From NCBI RefSeq assembly GCF_014212175.1, contig NZ_JACJVR010000110.1, positions 62,001 to 126,000 of the forward strand: 64,000 nucleotides of DNA. Direction: 5' to 3'. Below, piece after piece: positions 58,972 through 64,000 of this stretch. The notes under the pieces were generated by a model, which was given only the letters and a program-made list of their open reading frames with translations, did no database searches and was not told where the DNA came from. Positions within the stretch are counted from its first letter, which is position 1, and every line of letters begins with the position of its first letter. The translations under genes were made by a program, and so were the position numbers. Source of the stretch: Cohnella xylanilytica. Lineage in GTDB: Bacteria > Bacillota > Bacilli > Paenibacillales > Paenibacillaceae.

Positions 58972-60700
58972 CGCTATGCATCTCCTCGCCGATCTGAGAC
59001 CGATAGATCTCTTGATAAATACGGCACTCCCGCAGAAGAGTCTCATGATCGCCGATCCCCGCGACTTCGCCGCCCTCCAGCACGAGAATCCGGTCCGCGT
59101 CCATAACGGACGTGATCCGCTGCGCGATGAGCAGGCAAGTCAGCCCTCGGGCGTAGCTCCGCAGCGCTTCCTTGATCGCCGCCTCCGTCGCGACGTCCAC
59201 CGCGCTCGTGCAATCGTCGAGAATGAGCACCCGCGGCTTGCGGACGAGCGCCCTCGCGATCGAGATCCGCTGCTTCTGTCCGCCCGACAGGTTGACGCCG
59301 CCCTGGCCGAGCTTCGTCCGATAGCCTTCCGGCAGCGCGGCGATGAAGTCGTGCGCGGCCGCCATCCGCGCCGCCTCGGCGACCTCCTCCTCCGTCGCGT
59401 CCTCCCGTCCCCACCGGATGTTGTCCAGAATCGTGCCGGAGAACAGCATCGGCTTCTGCGGGACGACGGCCACCCGGTCGCGCACGAGCTTCGGATCCAG
59501 CAGCCGGACGTCGACGCCGTCCAGCTTCACCGCGCCCTCTGTCGCGTCATGGAGCCGGGGAACGAGCCCGACGAGCGTGCTCTTGCCCGAACCGGTCGAG
59601 CCGATGATGCCGATCGTCTCCCCCGGACGGACGGAGAGGTCGATCCCCTTCAAGGCGGGAGCGCCTACGGGACCGTTGTACGAGAAGGAGACTCGCTCGA
59701 AGTCCACTCTTCCCGATCCGTCCAGGAGACGGCCGGCATCCTCTTGCCAAGTCGTCTCGTCCCGGACGGACAGCACTTCCTGCATCCGTCCGACGGAAGC
59801 CTTGGCGCGGACGAGCATGTTGAACACCATCGAGATCAGCATAAGCGAGAACAAGATCTGCGTCATGTAGTTGACGAACGCGACGATGTGTCCTACCTGC
59901 ATGCTTCCGCCGTCGACGCGAAGGCCGCCGAGCCAGATGACGGCGACGATGCCGAAGTTGACCGTCAGCAGAATGGCCGGGTTGAAGACGGCCATCCTTC
60001 GCATCGCGTTCGCCGAGCTGCGCCGGAACTCCTCGTTCACCCGGCCGAACTTCTCGGATTCGCCGGCGAACCGGTTGAACGCCTTGACGACGCGGACCCC
60101 GGCCAAGTACTCGCGCATGATGCCGTTCAGCCGGTCCATCGCCGCCTGCACCCTCAGGAACATCGGGAATCCGATCCGGATGTTCAGTGCGATGAGAGCG
60201 CCCACGACGGGAACGACGACGACGAGCACCAGGGAGAGGCGCGGGTTGAGGCGAATCGCCATGACGAGGCTGCCGATGCACAGAATCGGAGCCTTGGCGA
60301 AGATGCGCATCATGCCGTTGACGAAGTTCTGCAGCTGAGTGACGTCGTTCGTCAGCCTCGTGACGAGAGACGCCCGGTCGAACCGGTCCAGGTTGCGCAG
60401 CGAGAGCGACTGGATATGCCGGTACAGGTCGGACCGGAGCTCCGAGCCGAACCGCTGGGACACCTGGCTGGAGACGATGTTCCGTCCGGAGGCCGCGATC
60501 GCGCCGACGGCCGTCACGAGCAGCATGTAGCCGCCGTACCTCAGGACGGCGGTCCGGTCCAAGGTCGCGACGCCTTCGTCGATCATTCGCGCCAGAAGCG
60601 TCGGCTGAAGCAGGTCGCACGCCGCCTCCATGGCGACCAGCAGGAACGCGACGCCGAACGACAAGCCGTATTTCCGTATATATTTAACCCAATTGCCCAT
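58955..60700 (-). CDS. ABC exporter half-transporter with degenerate Walker B
   Basis: Partner subunit of 581 residues: six membrane helices (about 10-310), Walker A GSTGSGKST near 372, signature LSGGQKQRISIARAL near 475 and Walker B VLILDDCTSAVD near 498. Asp replaces the catalytic Glu after the Walker B Asp, so one ATP site of the heterodimer is probably slow or inactive, a known pattern for heterodimeric exporters. First gene of the pair. Confidence 0.88.
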   Translation of the reverse strand: MGNWVKYIRKYGLSFGVAFLLVAMEAACDLLQPTLLARMIDEGVATLDRTAVLRYGGYMLLVTAVGAIAASGRNIVSSQVSQRFGSELRSDLYRHIQSLSLRNLDRFDRASLVTRLTNDVTQLQNFVNGMMRIFAKAPILCIGSLVMAIRLNPRLSLVLVVVVPVVGALIALNIRIGFPMFLRVQAAMDRLNGIMREYLAGVRVVKAFNRFAGESEKFGRVNEEFRRSSANAMRRMAVFNPAILLTVNFGIVAVIWLGGLRVDGGSMQVGHIVAFVNYMTQILFSLMLISMVFNMLVRAKASVGRMQEVLSVRDETTWQEDAGRLLDGSGRVDFERVSFSYNGPVGAPALKGIDLSVRPGETIGIIGSTGSGKSTLVGLVPRLHDATEGAVKLDGVDVRLLDPKLVRDRVAVVPQKPMLFSGTILDNIRWGREDATEEEVAEAARMAAAHDFIAALPEGYRTKLGQGGVNLSGGQKQRISIARALVRKPRVLILDDCTSAVDVATEAAIKEALRSYARGLTCLLIAQRITSVMDADRILVLEGGEVAGIGDHETLLRECRIYQEIYRSQIGEEMHSDGVRA

Positions 60701-60730
60701 CGTATGCCGCTCCTCCGCCGCAACGACAAA

Positions 60731-60752
60731 GGAAACCGCCTTCGCGGTTTCC
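60731..60752 (-). terminator. Terminator of the epimerase gene
   Basis: GGAAACCGC pairs with GCGGTTTCC around a 4-nt loop, with TTTG after it on the minus strand. It lies between the epimerase stop and the ABC exporter start. Confidence 0.8.
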
Positions 60753-60827
60753 CCTGCCGATTTTGCCGGACATATGCCCTTATTCCATTGTATAGCGGAC
60801 GGAACCTCCGCACAATATATCTTACGA

Positions 60828-61874
60828 CTAAACTTTCCGCTCGCGCAGCCTCTCTTCCCGGAACCACGCCGCGAACCGCCGGATGCCGTCCTCGAAGCTC
60901 GTCGCCGGCTCGAAGCCGAGCAGCCTCTTCGCCTTGGAGGGATCGGCCCACGTCCGCTCGACGTCTCCGGGCTGCGGAGGCAGCCGGTTCAGCACCGCGC
61001 GGGCGACGAGCTCCCTCTCCAGCGCCTCCACCATCGCCGTCAGGGAGACGGTGCGGCTGCCGCCCAGGTTCACGATCTCGTACACGCCGGTGTTCGCTTC
61101 GACGTGCCGGATCGCGCTCCGGATCCCTTCCACGATATCCGCCACGTAAGTATAATCCCGGCTCGTCGATCCGTCGCCGTAGAAGGGTATCGGCTTGCCT
61201 TCGGCGATCAGCGCCGCGAACTTGCGGATGGCGAGGTCGGGTCTCTGCCTCTCTCCGTACACCGTGAAGAAGCGAAGCATGAGGCCGTCGATTCCGTGCA
61301 GATGGCGGTACGTCGCTCCCAGAAGCTCGCAGCTTATTTTGGAAGCGGCGTACGGGGAGATCGGCCGATCGACGGGATCGTCCTCCGAGAACGGCGCCTT
61401 CGGATTGTTGCCGTAGACGGACGAAGAGGACGCGCATACCCACTTGGTTACGCCGTGCGCCCGCATCCGTTCGAGCAGCAGCAGCGTCCCCTTGACGTTC
61501 ACGTCCAGCGTCTCCAAAGGCCGGTCGATGGACGCGCGCACGCCCGGCAGCGCGGCCAGATGGATGACGACGTCGGGCTTGTATTCGCGGAACAGCCGGT
61601 CCATCGCGGCTTCGTCGCGGATATCGGCGAGCTCGAGCCGGTACGTCTCCGAATTCGCGAGCGATTGAAGACGGGACAAGTCTTCCGCCCGCCCCTTGTA
61701 TTCGAAGATCGGCTCCTTCCCCAGCGACTCGAGGACGTTGCGCGCCTTGTACCGGTAATCGTACAGCTCCGCGAAGCTGTCCGCGTTGACGACCCGATGG
61801 CCGTCTCGCAGCAGCGATTCGCATAGATGCGACCCGATAAACCCCGCCCCGCCCGTCACCAGATAAGTGGCCAT
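60828..61874 (-). CDS. NAD-dependent sugar-nucleotide epimerase
   Basis: Extended short-chain dehydrogenase of 348 residues. GGAGFIGSH (residues 8-16) binds NAD. SSSSVYG near 138 and YAASK near 165 form the catalytic Ser/Tyr/Lys set. The overall pattern (ALPGVRASIDRPLETLDVNV, TVYGERQRPDLAI, FYGDGSTSRDYTYV) fits UDP-glucuronate 4-epimerase or UDP-glucose 4-epimerase types acting in surface polysaccharide synthesis. Exact substrate undetermined. Confidence 0.85.
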   Translation of the reverse strand: MATYLVTGGAGFIGSHLCESLLRDGHRVVNADSFAELYDYRYKARNVLESLGKEPIFEYKGRAEDLSRLQSLANSETYRLELADIRDEAAMDRLFREYKPDVVIHLAALPGVRASIDRPLETLDVNVKGTLLLLERMRAHGVTKWVCASSSSVYGNNPKAPFSEDDPVDRPISPYAASKISCELLGATYRHLHGIDGLMLRFFTVYGERQRPDLAIRKFAALIAEGKPIPFYGDGSTSRDYTYVADIVEGIRSAIRHVEANTGVYEIVNLGGSRTVSLTAMVEALERELVARAVLNRLPPQPGDVERTWADPSKAKRLLGFEPATSFEDGIRRFAAWFREERLRERKV

Positions 61875-61907
61875 CCGCTCTCTCCTTCTCGTTCTTTCGT
61901 CATGGGG

Positions 61908-62414
61908 TCAGCTTTTCTCCTTGTAGAACACGTGCCTGGCGGAGATTCGGGTACCTTCGATCTTGATCAGGCCGAACGAATATTGCGGCTGCTTGCGCTT
62001 CGCGGTCGGGGAACCCGGGTTGAACACGATCACTCCGTTCACTTCCTTCAGAACGGGGACGTGGGAATGGCCGTACACGATGCAGTCGACCTCGGATTGT
62101 TGAAAAGCGCGCAGGGCTCTCGCTTCCGTCGAGCTGCGGGCGCCTTCCCCGTGCCCGTGCACGAGGCCGATTCGCTTGCCCCCGAGCTTCAGGATCTTGC
62201 GCAGGCCGAACCGCTTGACGATATCCGGCCCGTCGTTGTTGCCCGCGACGCCGTCCACCGGCGCCAGCTTCTCCAGCTCCGCGAGCACGCCCAGCTCCGT
62301 CCAATCGCCCGCGTGGACGATCCGGTCGACCTTCCCGAACGCTTGCACGAGGGGAGGCGGAAGCGACTTCGCCATTCGGGGCATGTGCGTATCCGATACG
62401 ACTCCGATCAACAC
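61908..62414 (-). CDS. YfcE/MJ0936-type metallophosphoesterase
   Basis: Small calcineurin-fold phosphodiesterase of 168 residues. Motifs SDTHMPR (7-13), HAGDWTE near 35, GNNDGPD near 58, VHGHGE near 85 and YGHSHVP near 115 make up a complete dinuclear metal site. Family members cleave model phosphodiesters; the natural substrate is unknown. It lies 33 nt upstream of the epimerase gene and 18 nt downstream of the glycosidase gene. Confidence 0.87.
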   Translation of the reverse strand: MLIGVVSDTHMPRMAKSLPPPLVQAFGKVDRIVHAGDWTELGVLAELEKLAPVDGVAGNNDGPDIVKRFGLRKILKLGGKRIGLVHGHGEGARSSTEARALRAFQQSEVDCIVYGHSHVPVLKEVNGVIVFNPGSPTAKRKQPQYSFGLIKIEGTRISARHVFYKEKS

Positions 62415-62432
62415 CGGAGCATCCCTTCCTTC

Positions 62433-64000
62433 TTACGATCCGTAATACTTGCGAAGCTCGCCGGCCAGCCCGAGCGGGTTCTTGAGCAGGTCCTTGGCGC
62501 TGAAGTACACGTCGCCTTGAATCTCCGCGAGCTTCTTATTGTAGTTCAATTGATCGACGATTTCCTGGGCCGATTGCCAGCCCGCCTCGCTCGTTCCTAG
62601 TTTGTACGGGGCGTGGCCGATGTATAGCTTGACCTTCGTTCCCCGGACCTCGTTCGCCCACCAATCCGCGAGAACGTCGTAGCGGGCGTTCTTGTACGAG
62701 AGGCTCCAGTAAATCTGCGGCACGACATAGTCGATCCAGCCGCTCCGGATCCATGTGCGCACGTCCGCGAACATGCTGTCGTACGTCGTGACGCCGGCCT
62801 TGGTATCCGAGCCTGTCGGGTCGGCCGATTGGTTGCGCCAGACGCCGAACGGACTGATGCCGAACGCCAGCTTCGGCTTCGCGGCGTGGATCGATTCGCT
62901 AAGCTGGCGAACGAACCGGTTGATGTTGTCGCGGCGCCAATCCGCCTTGGCCGTGAAGCCTCCGTCGTTGTAAAGCTTGAACGAGGCGTCGTCGTTGAAC
63001 GTCGCCCCGGACGGATAGAAGTAGTCGTCCAGGTGGACGCCGTCGATGTCGTAACGGTTTACGACTTCCAGGATGGCGTCGATGATGTGCTGCCGGGCGG
63101 CCGGAACGCCGGGGTCGAGATACGTCACTTTGGAGCCGGAAGACGATTGAACCGGGACGACCCAATCCGGATGTTGGATTGCCACGTGGTTCGCCGCCAG
63201 CCCCGCCGTCGTCGCGTCGACGCTCGCGCGGAACGGATTGAACCATGCCTCGAAGCGCATGCCGCGGTCATGCGTCTCCTCGATCAGGAAGGCGAGCGGA
63301 TCGTACCCGGGATCTTGGCCTTGCGTCCCCGTCAAATATTTGGACCACGGCACGAGGCTGGACGGATACAAGGCGTCCCCGGTCGGACGGACCTGCACGA
63401 ACACCGTGTTGATGCCCATTCCCTGCAGCTCGTCGAGCGTCTTGCGATACTCCTCCTGCTGCTTGGCCGCGTCGCCGTACGAGGCCTTGGACGGCCAATC
63501 CAGATTGTAGACGGTGGAGATCCAGGCGCCGCGCATGGCGGTGGAGCCCTCGTTCGCTTCTCCTCCATTCGAGCCCGGATTCGAGCCCGGATCCGAGCCC
63601 GGTTCGGCTCCCGTTCCTTCGGGCGTCGTCAGGGTAATCGTGCGAGTCTTCGAGTTCCAGTCGACGACGACGCCCAGGTTCTCCCCGACGAAGCGAAGCG
63701 GCACCATGATCCGGCCGTTCTTCGCGTCAACGGTGTTATCCAGAGACACGGATCGGCCGCCGACTTCGGCGAACTTCTTGCCCTTGGTCATGCGGATCGT
63801 CGCGTCGCCGCGGGAGATCGTCGCCGTCTGGTCGCTCTGCGACCAATGGACCGAAGCGCCCAGATTCTCGCTGATGACCCGGATCGGCACCATCGTGACG
63901 TTCGCCTTCGGAACGACGTAAGGCGCCGCGTCCGTGGCGAGAGGCTGGCCATCCAGCACGATCGAGATGTCGCCGGCGGCCGGCGCCGCGTTCGCGCCGT
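62433..64000 (-). CDS. GHL10-type glycosidase with copper-amine-oxidase-N domains (5' end outside window)
   Basis: Secreted surface protein; about 522 residues are visible and the signal peptide lies beyond the right edge. After an Ala-rich start come two copper-amine-oxidase-N-like repeats (MVPIRVISENLGASVHWS, MVPLRFVGENLGVVVDWN), common cell-wall-associated modules in Paenibacillaceae. A Gly/Pro/Ser linker leads to a glycosyl-hydrolase-like 10 TIM barrel (about 180-500; GINTVFVQVRPTGDALYPS, DGVHLDDYFYPSG). Related proteins hydrolyse peptidoglycan-like or other glycans. Activity not known. Confidence 0.85.
   Translation of the reverse strand, partial: GANAAPAAGDISIVLDGQPLATDAAPYVVPKANVTMVPIRVISENLGASVHWSQSDQTATISRGDATIRMTKGKKFAEVGGRSVSLDNTVDAKNGRIMVPLRFVGENLGVVVDWNSKTRTITLTTPEGTGAEPGSDPGSNPGSNGGEANEGSTAMRGAWISTVYNLDWPSKASYGDAAKQQEEYRKTLDELQGMGINTVFVQVRPTGDALYPSSLVPWSKYLTGTQGQDPGYDPLAFLIEETHDRGMRFEAWFNPFRASVDATTAGLAANHVAIQHPDWVVPVQSSSGSKVTYLDPGVPAARQHIIDAILEVVNRYDIDGVHLDDYFYPSGATFNDDASFKLYNDGGFTAKADWRRDNINRFVRQLSESIHAAKPKLAFGISPFGVWRNQSADPTGSDTKAGVTTYDSMFADVRTWIRSGWIDYVVPQIYWSLSYKNARYDVLADWWANEVRGTKVKLYIGHAPYKLGTSEAGWQSAQEIVDQLNYNKKLAEIQGDVYFSAKDLLKNPLGLAGELRKYYGS

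Noticed and set aside
58823..61267. 814-codon plus-strand frame
   Set aside because: Antisense shadow of the ABC exporter and epimerase genes; low-complexity, no family features.

Overview
The window is high-GC DNA with Gram-positive (Bacillota) features: strong AAGGAGG-type ribosome sites, LxxC lipoproteins, copper-amine-oxidase-N surface domains, and GntR, HutP, OpuA, YqkE, YuiH and HisJ homologues. Together these point to Paenibacillaceae, probably Cohnella or Paenibacillus. This is inference from gene content; no rRNA or other marker is present. No tRNA, rRNA, CRISPR array, insertion sequence or prophage was found.

Layout. 1-2196: gluconate module (gntP cut by the window edge, gntR) with two B. 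subtilis-type GntR operators. 2255-10015: housekeeping and accessory genes (a nucleoside hydrolase homologue with an altered metal site, YqkE, a UPF0173 hydrolase, a flavin monooxygenase, an OatA-like acyltransferase, an M42 peptidase, a YuiH-like molybdoenzyme). 10172-13117: OpuA glycine-betaine importer, with the binding domain fused to the permease in permuted lobe order. 13182-20700: AT-richer accessory zone of small orphan genes, decayed genes and two families of ~50-bp-period intergenic repeats. 20810-28751: five overlapping or tightly packed genes SWIM - DUF5691 - MoxR AAA+ - DUF5682 - VWA, related to the poorly understood E. coli yehLMPQ locus. 28949-32301: AT-richer block of lipoproteins and membrane-anchored proteins plus a histidine phosphatase.

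32436-56206 is the most striking part: about 20 genes all on the minus strand, read from a TTGACA-N17-TACATT promoter at 56178-56206 to a terminator at 32436. It carries hutP, hutH, hutU, hutI and hutD, a HutF-like deiminase and a carbamoylase-type M20 hydrolase. Mixed among them are enzymes for the last steps of histidine biosynthesis: HisB, HisC, a HisJ-type histidinol phosphatase and HisD. An FGGY kinase, a GldA-like polyol dehydrogenase, two D-2-hydroxyacid dehydrogenases, another M20 hydrolase, an ABC importer and an unusual EIIC-like membrane protein complete it. Read as a pathway, a polyhydroxyalkyl-imidazole such as imidazole glycerol could be imported, phosphorylated, taken by HisB/HisC/HisJ/HisD to histidine, then by HutH/HutU/HutI/HutF-like/M20 to glutamate. 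Three terminators in this stretch are each immediately preceded by NAG triplets with HutP-like spacing (two exact NAG-N4-NAG-N4-NAG, one near match), suggesting HutP antitermination ties the his and hut genes into one regulon. The pathway and regulon are inferences; the gene families and RNA motifs are seen in the sequence.

56407-64000: a VTT membrane protein, a heterodimeric ABC exporter, a sugar-nucleotide epimerase, a metallophosphoesterase and a GHL10-type surface glycosidase cut by the right edge.
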